64,000 bases of DNA from assembly GCA_019359315.1 (NCBI GenBank), contig JAHHHO010000012.1, forward strand, positions 1 through 64,000. The letters run 5' to 3'. Each line of letters begins with the position of its first letter. Position 1 is the stretch's first letter. This document shows, piece after piece, positions 54,807-63,968 of this stretch. A program made the translations under genes and the position numbers. This stretch comes from Myxacorys californica WJT36-NPBG1. Its GTDB lineage: Bacteria > Cyanobacteriota > Cyanobacteriia > Leptolyngbyales > Leptolyngbyaceae. The notes below the pieces were generated by a model that saw nothing but the letters and a program-made list of their open reading frames with translations, was not told the origin of the DNA and searched no databases.

Positions 54807-57752
54807 CTATGAATTGGCGAATTCTTTTGTAGAGGCTTGCTGCAACTTTTCTTGCAAGTCACTCCAATGAACTCCGGCGAGACTAGGCAAGACGAGTTGT
54901 GCCGCTCCGACTCGTTCGACTGGACCTAAACCCAATGCCCACATGCCTGCGGCTAAAGCAGCTTCAACTCCTGCTGCCGCATCCTCAACCACAAGGCATT
55001 GGGCTGGCTCAATCTCAATGGCGTTTGCGGCGAACAAGAAGAGATCGGGGGCAGGTTTAGGACGCTCAACGCTGTAGCCATCTGCGATCGCATCGACGCG
55101 ATCGGCGATGCCCAATTTCTCCACCACAGGTCGCGCATTCTTACTGGCAGACCCGATCGCGGTTTTGATGCCCGCTTGCCGTAGTTCTTCTAATAGCGTT
55201 AACGCTCCCGGTAATAAGTCATCCGTGGAAACGTGTTCGATCGATTCGACGTAGTAACGATTCTTGCGATCCATCATCTCCTGCAATTGCGCTTCAGAAT
55301 AGGGGCGATCGCCCACAATCAGCATCAGCGATTCTCGCCGGGACACACCGCGCAGAGCTTCATTCGCGTCTCGATTAAACGGAATGCCTTCCTCATCGGC
55401 GAGGCGCTGCCAAGAACGATAGTGGTATTCTGCGGTGTCGGTGAGGACGCCATCGAGGTCAAAGATGACGCCGCGAACGGGGAGACTGGGCGTGGGATGG
55501 GGAAGTTTGGGTGTCGTCATAGCGTCTGATGGGGAGGGGATAGATTCTAGTGTAGGCTCGGGCCGGAGGTCGAAGTCGTGCCATTTGCCGCGCCAGTATA
55601 GACGAAACTTGAGGCGAGTCCAACCGGGGGGAAGATGACAATGAGCGATCGGGCTTTGATCTCCCAATTGAATGCCTCCAAATCCAAAGACCACAACCTG
55701 CCAAATGCCGCCTGCTGATGCTCCATGAATGCCATCTGCGGCATTGCCACGGGTATCTTCGAGATCGACTAAGGCCGCTTGCATAAAGCGATCGTATGCC
55801 TCAATAGATTTGCCTAAATCAGACGCGAGAATCGAATGAATGGCTGGACCGAGGGAAGAACCATAGGTAATATCGGTGCGGGGAGCATAGTAGTTCCAGT
55901 TTTTCTCGACCGTTTCTAGGCTGTAGGGAGGCTCTTGCGATTGGCGCATGAGATAAAGCAACATCAGCACATCCGGCTGTTTGAGCACCTGTCGCTGATT
56001 GCCTTCTTCGATGCCGATGAGCGCTTGAATTGATTTTGTTCGGGGTTCGTATTCGTCTAAATTGATGTCTTTAAGGTCGAAGAATCCCTCAAACTGTTCG
56101 ATCAAGCCAGATGGGCTTTGAAGAATCCAGAGGTTTGTGGCGATATCTTGCCACCGCGATCGCCGCTCTGGTGTAATTTTTAATTTCTGATTCAGTTCGC
56201 TTAATCGTTGTGGATGGCATTGCTGTAGCCAATCATAAACATAGGCCGCTTTCTCTAAATGCCATTGAGCTAAGCGATTGGTAAACACACTATTGTTAAC
56301 GTGTTCATGGTATTCATCTGCGCCGATCACTTCACGGATCTCGTAGCGTTCGTCGCGGTTGCTCCACTCCACGCGGCTCATCCAAAACACAGCCGTATCT
56401 AGAATAATCTCGGCTCCGTAATCGCGCATCCAATCATCGTCGCCTGTGGCTTGCCAATAATTCCAAGACGCATAGGCAATGTCAGCGCTAATGTGTATCT
56501 CGCGATCGCGACACCAAATCCGAATATCGTCGGCGTAAGGATCATTAGGCAACGCCCAACGCGGCGTCACTTCATCGCCCGTATCAGCGCTTTCCCACGA
56601 ATACATTGCGCCCTTAAACCCGTAGTGAGCTGCTTTCCGTCGTGCGCCTTCGATTGTGTGATAGCGGTAGGTGAGCAGGTTTCGGGCGAGAGCGGGCTGC
56701 GTATAGGTGAAGAACGGCAGAATGAAAATTTCGGTGTCCCAAAAGACGTGACCGCGATAGCCAAATCCAGACAGCGTTTTTGCGGGAATGCTGACGTGCT
56801 CATCGTGTTTGGGCGCAGCAATCAGGAGTTGGAACAGATTGTAGCGCACCGCAAGCTGTGACTTGACATCGCCTTCAATCACGATATCGCTGTTTCTCCA
56901 GGTTCCGTCCCAAGCGTCTTGGTGCTGCGATCGCAGGTCGTCATAGCTGGGTAATTCTGCTAACTTGGTCTGCGCCGCTTGTGTTGGTGCTTCTGCCTCG
57001 CGAGACGTATAAACCGTGATCAAGTTCTCAATTGTTACTGTTTGTCCTGCTGATGCTGTGAATGTAGTCAGTAGCGTTGGATATCCTGGAACATTTGCTG
57101 TTTGCGGCGATGTCTCCGCTCCCGACATCGTCATGCCCGATGCCATTGCCAGTTCAATCCGCGAGGTGCGCGTTCGCACCCGTAGCCACACGCCATGTTT
57201 GTTTGTGCCCTGACCAATCGATTCCCAGTGATTGAACCCTTGATTTTCGGGATAGCCGCTAATACTCGCTTGGACTTCAATCTCGCCCTCAAAATCGACG
57301 GGTGTAATCTGACAGCGCAACGCCAGCACATGCTGATCGGCTAGACTAGCAAACCGCTCAAAGTGTAAATCGATCGTTTTTCCAGTGGGACTGCGCCAGC
57401 GCACCGAACGGTTCAAAATGCCATGCTGCAAATTCAAGCTGCGCTGGTAGCTCAAAATCTCGCCTTGATCGAGCCGAAAGCGATCGCCCTCGATCGCAAT
57501 CACCAACGGTAACCAATCGGGGCAATTGACCAATTCGGTGTAAACCACTGGAACGTGATCATAGACTCCATGAATCAAGGTGGCAGGTGTCGCTTGCGGG
57601 TAGCCTTCCTCGAAGCTGCCGCGTGTGCCCAAATAGCCGTTTCCAATTGTGAATACAGTCTCTCTAGTCTGAAGGAGGGCTGGCTCAAACTTCGGCTCGA
57701 TCACCGTCCAGTCGCTGTAAATCAGGGATTGAGGGCGTTCGGTCATATTCAT
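54807..57752 (-). CDS. GH65 glycoside phosphorylase fused to beta-phosphoglucomutase
   Basis: About 981 aa from ATG 57752 (TTG 57758 and ATG 57746 are nearby starts). Residues about 1-750 are a GH65 phosphorylase: REVIGADEYHEHVNNSVFTN carries the catalytic-acid region, and GYRGHVFWDTEIFILPF is a typical block. Residues about 760-980 are a HAD hydrolase of PgmB type with RGVIFDLDGVLTDTAEYHYR (Asp nucleophile), ITAIGSASKNARP-like motif III and VVEDAAAGVEAALAAGM. Phosphorolysis gives beta-glucose-1-phosphate, which the second half turns into glucose-6-phosphate. The disaccharide (trehalose, kojibiose, maltose or other) is not assignable. Downstream of susA. Confidence 0.92.
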   Translation of the reverse strand: MNMTERPQSLIYSDWTVIEPKFEPALLQTRETVFTIGNGYLGTRGSFEEGYPQATPATLIHGVYDHVPVVYTELVNCPDWLPLVIAIEGDRFRLDQGEILSYQRSLNLQHGILNRSVRWRSPTGKTIDLHFERFASLADQHVLALRCQITPVDFEGEIEVQASISGYPENQGFNHWESIGQGTNKHGVWLRVRTRTSRIELAMASGMTMSGAETSPQTANVPGYPTLLTTFTASAGQTVTIENLITVYTSREAEAPTQAAQTKLAELPSYDDLRSQHQDAWDGTWRNSDIVIEGDVKSQLAVRYNLFQLLIAAPKHDEHVSIPAKTLSGFGYRGHVFWDTEIFILPFFTYTQPALARNLLTYRYHTIEGARRKAAHYGFKGAMYSWESADTGDEVTPRWALPNDPYADDIRIWCRDREIHISADIAYASWNYWQATGDDDWMRDYGAEIILDTAVFWMSRVEWSNRDERYEIREVIGADEYHEHVNNSVFTNRLAQWHLEKAAYVYDWLQQCHPQRLSELNQKLKITPERRSRWQDIATNLWILQSPSGLIEQFEGFFDLKDINLDEYEPRTKSIQALIGIEEGNQRQVLKQPDVLMLLYLMRQSQEPPYSLETVEKNWNYYAPRTDITYGSSLGPAIHSILASDLGKSIEAYDRFMQAALVDLEDTRGNAADGIHGASAGGIWQVVVFGFGGIQLGDQSPIAHCHLPPGWTRLKFRLYWRGKWHDFDLRPEPTLESIPSPSDAMTTPKLPHPTPSLPVRGVIFDLDGVLTDTAEYHYRSWQRLADEEGIPFNRDANEALRGVSRRESLMLIVGDRPYSEAQLQEMMDRKNRYYVESIEHVSTDDLLPGALTLLEELRQAGIKTAIGSASKNARPVVEKLGIADRVDAIADGYSVERPKPAPDLFLFAANAIEIEPAQCLVVEDAAAGVEAALAAGMWALGLGPVERVGAAQLVLPSLAGVHWSDLQEKLQQASTKEFANS

Positions 57753-57825
57753 GGGCAAGAGACTCCGGGTGAAAAGGACTGAGGGATGAGGGATGAGAAT
57801 GGGGAGGGGATCGATAGATTGGTGC

Positions 57826-60276
57826 TTATCGCTCTCTAGAGAGGTGGTTTTCTAAAATAGTGGTGGCTCTGGGTTTGAAAATGAGATGGAAGATCAGTTC
57901 TAAATAGCGGAGGAGGGAGTCGCGGTTGTTGCGACGCAGATAATTCCAGAAGCTGTAGAGCTTGGTTGATAGTAAAAGCTGCTTGCTGTGTAACTGCCAA
58001 TTGTAGTCGTCGTGAATGCGCTGAACGGCGCGATCGCTAATCATGCGCCAATAATCAGGATCTTCATCACAGCGATCGAGAAAACCTCTGATCTTATAGG
58101 TCGTTGCTTTAAAGTCGGTTGGATTAATTAAGAAGCCGTATTTATCATCTTGAATAATTTCCGAGGGTCCTCCAAATTCGGTGGCAAAGGTCGGTAACCC
58201 AGACACCATCGCTTCGAGAATGGTGCGCCCAAAGGCTTCAAACAGCGCAAAGTGAATGAAAATGCCATTGCGATCGGCAATCACTCGGTAGGTTTCACCC
58301 ATGTCACGACTACTCATGCGGATGCCAACCCACCGAATCTTGCCGTGAAGATTGTATCGATTAATCAGCATGTGAAGTTTGTCGATTTGCTCTGCCTCCT
58401 CTTCGCTAACGGCTTCGTCAACATAAAGTTTGTTCGTCACCAAGACCAAGTTACAGCGCTCTTGTAATTCTAAATGTTCTGCAAAACACTGGACTAATCC
58501 GGTCAAATTTTTGCTCACGCTCATCGGAGCCAGTGATAAGAGCGGTCGCTTGGTCGGATCGTCGAGTTTTCCTAAGATATGAGGGTCTTCTTGCGTAAAC
58601 AGTAGCTCAGCAATTCGGATGGTGCATTCGTTGGAGCGCCGTTGCTTGTCTGAATATGGAAAGAAGGTGGCTTCGTCCACTCCGGGCGGAATGCGGTTGA
58701 ATTTGGGGCTAAATAAATCAATGCCATCGACCACGTGGTAGAGTCCCGGCATGGTGAAGTGTTTGTACGATTCATACTGTCCCAAGGCATCGGGCGTGCC
58801 AACGATCTCTTGATACGACGAGGCGACAATAAAATCTGCCGCATTCATGCCGATCAGATCTGCTGTAAATTGAGCTGAAAAATGATATCGCGACTCGAGT
58901 TCGTGCCAATAGAGATTACTAAAGAGGTACTTGGGTTTTTCTAAGACGTGAGCAATATTGCAGTGCGTCACCTTGAGGCGTCGTGCCAGCAAGAAGGCGA
59001 CCAAATTGCCGTCGCTGTAGTTGCCAATGAGTAAGTTGGGACGCCCGCCCAAGTGTTTGACAAGCTCTGGTTCGGCGTCGATCGCAAAGGGTTCTAAGTA
59101 GGGTGAAATCTCGAATTTAGAAATCCAATTGTCAGTGACGGTGGGGTTAAATTCTCGAAATGGAACCCGTAAAATCCAGGCGTTCTGCGTTCCATCGACT
59201 GGCTCAACGCGCATCGCACACTGCGTGCCCTCGCAATTGGGAATCAGGCGCGTCAGAATCACGACATGGGGCTGAATGCCCAAAAACTCTAACCCCGCTA
59301 AGCGGATCTCTTCGTGCAAGGCTTTTTCTAAACTGCGGGCTTGTTCTAGCACATACACGACTTGCCCCATCGTTTCGGGGCGTCCCAGCACCACATTTTG
59401 TTGACCCACCCAGCCGTGAATCGACACCAGCGCCACGCGAAAAACGGACGGAAATCGAGCGACAAAGGCTTCTAAGATCGCTGGCTCTGGTGTGGAGATG
59501 AAATAGTCGAGTAGCTCCAGGGTTTCTTGTGCCCGCCCTGCGCTGTTGCCCCATCCCGGCTCAAAGCCGAGTTCTTGCATTTTGGGATGGGAGAGTTCGT
59601 AGGCTTCGTGGCGCGATCGCGTCCCCAGGAGTTTAATCGCCTCTTTAATCTTTTTCACCAGTTCGTCTGCTGAACCAATCCGCTCGTTGATCATGAGCGG
59701 AATGTCATCGTGAGCATGATAAAGCAGAACCTTGTAAATGGTTTGCAACCAATACTGGGGATTGTCGGAAACCTGATTTGCCAAGTAGCGATTGAGGAAT
59801 GCAACGCCCTGCCCAATGCTGCGTGAGTCGCTGATGCTGGGTTCGCTCTCGTAGAAGGAACTCAGATCGAGTTCGACTAGGCTAGGCTGATAGCGCCCGA
59901 CCAAGCGATCGCGGACATCGAGCAAGGCGCTGACGCTCATCCTTGTCGGAGGATCGCTTAACTCCCGACTAAGCCGCCAAATCTCTTGACTGCCAATCCA
60001 AGGACGCAGCACGAGCCAAACTTCGTTGTCTTCTACAATCAGTTCGTGGGTGGTGTGAACTAGTCGACCAATAAATGACGAATGATAGAAATGAGCAGGC
60101 TTTTTCTGTTGCCGACAATCTTCTTCAAAGGTCCGGAGAATCTTGCTGTGCAAAAAGTAACGCTTTTCTAATCCCTCGGCTGCTGATTCCCCTGAGGCGG
60201 AGAGGGCATCAATCAGCCGACGCAGGGCGAGGGTTTCTTCGCGATCGTGGAGTATCGATTGAATAAGCTGATACAT
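57826..60276 (-). CDS. susA: Sucrose synthase
   Basis: About 816 aa from ATG 60276. Reversibly cleaves sucrose with ADP or UDP to give NDP-glucose and fructose. The N-terminal regulatory part (about 1-270) is followed by a GT-B catalytic core. ALFEAFGRTILEAMVSGLPT contains the Ex7E of family GT4, and GVDEATFFPYSDKQRR is a family block. A GTG 6 codons upstream is open but MYQLIQSILHDR matches known SuSy starts. Upstream of the GH65-PGM gene by 73 bp on the same strand, probably one transcript for sugar breakdown. Confidence 0.94.
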   Translation of the reverse strand: MYQLIQSILHDREETLALRRLIDALSASGESAAEGLEKRYFLHSKILRTFEEDCRQQKKPAHFYHSSFIGRLVHTTHELIVEDNEVWLVLRPWIGSQEIWRLSRELSDPPTRMSVSALLDVRDRLVGRYQPSLVELDLSSFYESEPSISDSRSIGQGVAFLNRYLANQVSDNPQYWLQTIYKVLLYHAHDDIPLMINERIGSADELVKKIKEAIKLLGTRSRHEAYELSHPKMQELGFEPGWGNSAGRAQETLELLDYFISTPEPAILEAFVARFPSVFRVALVSIHGWVGQQNVVLGRPETMGQVVYVLEQARSLEKALHEEIRLAGLEFLGIQPHVVILTRLIPNCEGTQCAMRVEPVDGTQNAWILRVPFREFNPTVTDNWISKFEISPYLEPFAIDAEPELVKHLGGRPNLLIGNYSDGNLVAFLLARRLKVTHCNIAHVLEKPKYLFSNLYWHELESRYHFSAQFTADLIGMNAADFIVASSYQEIVGTPDALGQYESYKHFTMPGLYHVVDGIDLFSPKFNRIPPGVDEATFFPYSDKQRRSNECTIRIAELLFTQEDPHILGKLDDPTKRPLLSLAPMSVSKNLTGLVQCFAEHLELQERCNLVLVTNKLYVDEAVSEEEAEQIDKLHMLINRYNLHGKIRWVGIRMSSRDMGETYRVIADRNGIFIHFALFEAFGRTILEAMVSGLPTFATEFGGPSEIIQDDKYGFLINPTDFKATTYKIRGFLDRCDEDPDYWRMISDRAVQRIHDDYNWQLHSKQLLLSTKLYSFWNYLRRNNRDSLLRYLELIFHLIFKPRATTILENHLSRER

Positions 60277-60511
60277 GACGGTCAATCCCAGCACGAAAGG
60301 ATCTCAGGTTCGGTAGTGAGAAAGACACTAGGAGCCTAAATCTTGTGATACTGGGTAAGCCTGTAGAATTCACCTAGCCTTTGGCTGATCTCCTCAACGT
60401 TGTGCCAAAGCTTTTGCTGATGAATTGAACGTCTGGAGGTGGAGCGATGACGTTCTTGAAGGTTGAGTAGACGATCGCAGTGGATAAAGAATGCTTTAAT
60501 GACACACGTTA

Positions 60512-60889
60512 AAGGTTCAACGGTGCAAGTTTAAGGTGAGCTGATGCAGGTCTGAGGTTCGGCGTTGAACCTCAGAGGTGGGCTGACGCAGATCTGAGGT
60601 TCGGCGTTGAACCTCAGAGGTGGGCTGACGTAGGTTGAACATTCAAGCGCGAATGTCTGAGGTGGGTTGATGCAGGTCTGAGGTGGGCTGATGCAGGTCT
60701 AAGGTTCGTCGGTGAATATCAGAGGTGGGCTGATGCAGGTCTGAGGTTCGTCGGTGAATATCAGAGGTGGGCTGGCGTAAGTCTGAGGTTCAACGATGTA
60801 GGTCAGAGATGAGTTGACGTAGGTTGAACATTTAAGCGCGAATGTCTGAGGTTCAAGCGCTGTTGCAGCCGCATCAACACCGAACCTCA
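60512..60889. repeat. Tandem array of 18 units of 21 bp
   Basis: Units begin exactly every 21 bp: 60512, 60533, 60554, 60575, 60596 and so on to 60869. Two main types alternate, GAGGTGGGCTGATGCAGGTC(T) and GAGGTTCGGCGTTGAACCTC(A); a third is AACATTCAAGCGCGAATGTC(T). Together A+B gives a 42-bp period. The B units contain a perfect 8-bp-arm hairpin (TGAGGTTC...GAACCTCA at 60553-60574 and 60595-60616). On the minus strand the array reads open in 14-residue repeats with one TAG. Confidence 0.9.
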
Positions 60890-60902
60890 ACACATTGGAA
60901 CG

Positions 60903-61395
60903 TTAGTTAGAAGCTGAAGCCATTTCAGGCGTTGCTTTAACTGACTTACCGCGAATTGCTTTGAACAAGCTGCCGAGTTGCTCTGCGATCGCTTTTAATC
61001 CGGGAGTCTTTTTAGAAGCGGTCTTCACATAGTCGTAGACGGTGAGGCTGTTGCTCATCGCGTCGCTGCCGACTGCCATGAGAGTATCGTCTACCTGCTC
61101 ACTCAGTTGGGTGAACAGCATCAGCAGTTCGGTGAGGTCGGTTGCGAGGTCATATTCCTTGGCAAAACGAGGGAGGTCAAAACTTGGCAGGAAGAATGTT
61201 GGGGTTGCTTTGCGCGGCGGTGAGGCTGTTTTGCACGAAGGCAAGGCGTTTGTCACCAAGCTTATAGAGGCGTTTGCGATCGTCGGCGCTCAGTGTGATC
61301 AGGAAGGGAAGCTTTTGTTGAATGAGGGCGATCGCTTGCTTGATTTCTTGCAGATCGGCATCGGAAAGGATTGCGTTAGGGTCGCGATAAGACAT
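60903..61395 (-). pseudogene. Conserved hypothetical protein broken by a frameshift
   Basis: Two overlapping leftward frames make one protein: MSYRDPNAILSDADLQEIKQ starts at 61395 and runs to ...NPNILPAKF, then stops; the next frame continues with FDLPRFAKEYDLATDLTELL to MASASN. Removing one base of an A-run (61179-61182) joins them into about 163 aa. The joined sequence resembles a conserved hypothetical family with an Asp/Leu-rich helical fold (...LxELxxLxxxLxxxxDDTLxxxGSxA...). Could be a true mutation, programmed frameshift or sequencing error. Confidence 0.75.
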
Positions 61396-61527
61396 GGTAG
61401 AAGCGCTCAATAAAAATGTAAGGAATGAGTGAAGGGAACGATCGTAGAATTCCCGAACAATAAAAGATAGGAACATTACAGGTAAGTTCGGGTACAACGG
61501 TAGAGGCTGACCAGAACGGGATGGAAA

Positions 61528-61869
61528 ATGAACGACAGCGATCGCGTCAGAATCGAAGCTTTTATTAACAACTGGACAGGCTCAAGCGGCAACGAGCGAG
61601 CCAACAGCCAGTCGTTCTTTGTGGATCTCTGCGATGCGTTAGGGGTCAAGCGTCCTAACGCGAAGGGGAGTATTCTGGGTGATCCGTACTGCTTTGAGAA
61701 AGACGTTAAATTCTTTTCGCTTAATGGCCCAGTCACGAGCAAATTCATCGATTTCTACAAAGTCGATCACTTCATTATCGAAGCTAAGCTGGGAGGGCAC
61801 TACACGCCACGATCGTATGTCGAGCGCTTAGTGCTTCAGGTAATGATGAAGCCGTTGAGCGAGAAATGA
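61528..61869 (+). pseudogene. N-terminal fragment of an MmeI-like restriction-modification methyltransferase
   Basis: 113 aa. FINNWTGSSGNERANSQSFF, then VDLCDALGVKRPN, YCFEKDVKFF and IDFYKVDHFIIEAKLG match the N-terminal nuclease-like domain (PD-(D/E)XK: D...ExK in IDFY...EAK) of type IIL MmeI/YeeA-like proteins, which are usually about 900 aa or more. The similarity ends after EAKLG; a short unrelated tail and a stop follow. The methyltransferase and target-recognition parts are missing. Confidence 0.78.
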
Positions 61870-61947
61870 ATGAATATAGCCGCTGAGGCGAAGTAAAACC
61901 TCTTAGATAAAAATGATCATCTTGTAACTTTAGAGTCTTATCAAACA

Positions 61948-63366
61948 ATGCATTTTTCTGAGAAAGACATACAGAACTACATTTGGGAAAATCGTGCAGA
62001 CTGGGAAGCCCTCGTTGAGCCTCTTGAACTTCCTGACGTATACCAATTTTCTGATGACCTCTCAGATCTAACACCAGAACTTCTACTGCACAACCAGACT
62101 CTAGAGAGAGTAGAAGCAGTATATGATTCTATTTCAGAATTAGAGCTTTTTGGATGTGAAGTTCCGTTAGAGAAAGCCTCTAATTCAACTATAAGAGCTG
62201 ACTTTCTAACCTTATCTTCCCATGAAACTAGCGTAGTAGTAATAGAGCTAAAAAAAAGCTTTCAAACTGAAAGACAAGCATTCACAGAACTTCTAGCGTA
62301 CTCGAACCACCTAACGAATCTTTTTCCGGGTATGTGTAGAGAAGACATAACTTATGTTCTTATCTCACCGATGAATACAAGAATAGTGAGGGAAGCTTTC
62401 ATTCAGACCCTTATCTTTGATAAACGTCCTATTTGCGCATTAGTTCCAAAGTTGTCCGATGAAAGTGATATATCAACCCTCAAACTTTGCCCCTGGATAC
62501 CATCTTTAGAAGAGATGGTTAATTTCACCCAGGCAGCTTTTCATCCATGTAATCTCGATGTTTGCAAAGTTGTATGGGAGTATTCTGAAAGAGTTTGGGA
62601 TCCGCCAGTAAATGAGCCAATAAACGATCAGTTAATCAACCAGCTTGACTCTGTGGCTTCAATGGCTGCTCAACTTATGGAGCAACAAGGAATTCACGGT
62701 TTTGCGTATTGTTCTCAGTTATGGTCCGAATTATCTCAATCCTTACCTTTTACTAATTCTTTAGTAATCGTAGGGTTAAACCCTTATGCAATTGCAAGTA
62801 GCATATATTCAAAGGAGAACGAGCGAGAAGAGGAAGAGCCAGAATTTTACACGCGTTACATTCCAGAGATCTCAGAGATTATTTTAGGCTTGTCAAAGTC
62901 AAAAAATACAAATAGCTATTCTGATGATCCCTTGAGCCGACTTCACCATGGGTGGCGTTCACATCTCTTTAATATTGCGTTCAAAGCTGTAAGGCTTGCA
63001 ACTAAGACAACAGACGGATGTCTTCATATTGATTACGGCTCGATGACTTGGGCAGAATATCAGATGTTACCTATGGAGGACATTCACTGTACAAATTGTG
63101 CTGTGCGTGCCACTGGTATTGTTAGGGATCTATTCTGGAAAGTTGTGAATCTGGATTATGATGTTGCGGCGAAAGTAGGTATAAGAAATCATCCAGTTCA
63201 TGAAGATATGTTTTACAGTGCAATCGAAGCTCTTAACAATAACTGGGATTTCCGTGATTTTATTAAACGTATGTTTGGTGAGAGCACAGACATAAATCTT
63301 CGTCCAATTATTAGCAATTTTCGTTCTTATGACGAAAACGATTCTTGTCTAGAGCCGCCATTCTAA
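61948..63366 (+). CDS. Uncharacterised protein with PD-(D/E)XK-like core
   Basis: 472 aa, unrecognised as a named family. The N-terminus FSEKDIQNYIWENRADWEAL resembles the opening helix of nuclease-like proteins. A PD-(D/E)XK arrangement is visible: R83-A-D85, E100-L-K102 (VVVIELKKSF), then Q110...Y118 (RQAFTELLAYSNHL). The C-terminal half has CTNC near residue 390 and many aromatic residues but no motif I know. Codons are AT-rich and there is not a single HIP1 site, unlike the neighbours, pointing to recent transfer. It abuts a possible methyltransferase C-terminus in the same frame. Restriction or anti-phage function is inference. Confidence 0.7.
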   Translation: MHFSEKDIQNYIWENRADWEALVEPLELPDVYQFSDDLSDLTPELLLHNQTLERVEAVYDSISELELFGCEVPLEKASNSTIRADFLTLSSHETSVVVIELKKSFQTERQAFTELLAYSNHLTNLFPGMCREDITYVLISPMNTRIVREAFIQTLIFDKRPICALVPKLSDESDISTLKLCPWIPSLEEMVNFTQAAFHPCNLDVCKVVWEYSERVWDPPVNEPINDQLINQLDSVASMAAQLMEQQGIHGFAYCSQLWSELSQSLPFTNSLVIVGLNPYAIASSIYSKENEREEEEPEFYTRYIPEISEIILGLSKSKNTNSYSDDPLSRLHHGWRSHLFNIAFKAVRLATKTTDGCLHIDYGSMTWAEYQMLPMEDIHCTNCAVRATGIVRDLFWKVVNLDYDVAAKVGIRNHPVHEDMFYSAIEALNNNWDFRDFIKRMFGESTDINLRPIISNFRSYDENDSCLEPPF

Positions 63367-63567
63367 TCAATAGAATTTATTAACTTTCTCCTCTTCGCCA
63401 TCCGCGATCGCCGTCCCACCCACGGTGGCGAGTGTCCATTTGCCCAAGTCACCGCCCAGTTCAAAAACGCCACCCGTCAAAAACAAGCAATACTCGACAG
63501 CCTTGAAAGCCTAGAAGAGTTAGGCATTCTCGCTAGTCACGAAGACGAGAACCACATTCGCCACTGA
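63367..63567 (+). pseudogene. C-terminal protein fragment, possibly from a methyltransferase
   Basis: In the same frame as the preceding gene and directly after its stop, the frame is open for 66 codons without a start: ...RRPTHGGECPFAQVTAQFKN, then ATRQKQAILDSLESLEELGI and a short tail. It looks like a winged-helix end, similar in form to the C-terminal piece of MmeI-like methyltransferases. Composition turns GC-rich with a HIP1-like site at about 63402, marking the border of the AT-rich segment. Confidence 0.5.
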
Positions 63568-63606
63568 TATCTCGCAGACCTTCTCAAAGCGAGTTAAAAG
63601 CTAAAC

Positions 63607-63672
63607 AAATCTCAAGTTGACGCTTGAGATTTGAATTAGAATCTCGACAAACCTAAATCTCAAGTTGACGCT
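63607..63672. promoter_or_regulatory. Palindrome and direct repeat upstream of the vapBC-like pair
   Basis: AAATCTCAAG-TTGACG-CTTGAGATTT (63607-63632) is a perfect 10-bp-arm palindrome. The same 18 nt AAATCTCAAGTTGACGCT recurs at 63655-63672. Placed 60-125 bp before the antitoxin start, it may be the autorepression operator, or a terminator for the upstream fragment. Confidence 0.5.
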
Positions 63673-63731
63673 CGATTATGATGGAGCTACTCGCTTGACA
63701 CCGAAACTATTGCAATTCCTCCCCAGACCTT

Positions 63732-63968
63732 ATGAGTCGATCGCTAACCATTTCCGACGAGCTTTACCAGCATCTAGAAACCACTGCCAAAGCACGTGGA
63801 CTAGACAGCATTGAAAATTTGATTGCAGAACTCATTCAGAGAGAAACCGTTCTAATTCAGCATCGAGAAGCCATTGATCGGATCAATCAACGGCGTGAAC
63901 AATTATTTGAGAGATATGGTGAGATGCTAGACAGCACAGACCTCATTCGAGAAGACCGAGACCGTTAA
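63732..63968 (+). CDS. VapB-like antitoxin
   Basis: 78 aa. N-terminal ribbon-helix-helix-like DNA-binding start MSRSLTISDELYQHLETTAK, a helical linker with NLIAELIQRE and a charged C-terminus EQLFERYGEMLDSTDLIRED. The stop overlaps the next start (TAATG), so toxin and antitoxin are coupled. Confidence 0.75.
   Translation: MSRSLTISDELYQHLETTAKARGLDSIENLIAELIQRETVLIQHREAIDRINQRREQLFERYGEMLDSTDLIREDRDR

Noticed and set aside
59160-59554. Overlapping frames on both strands inside susA
   Set aside because: Shadows of the highly biased susA coding sequence.
60512-60889. Possible CRISPR array
   Set aside because: The 21-bp units are directly adjacent with no unique spacers and no cas genes are near.
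60699-60893. Leftward 64-aa frame with EPQTCISPPLIFTD-like repeats
   Set aside because: It is a by-product of the 21-bp tandem array; the same pattern continues past its TAG stop, and there is no ribosome site. Kept as part of the repeat, not as a gene.
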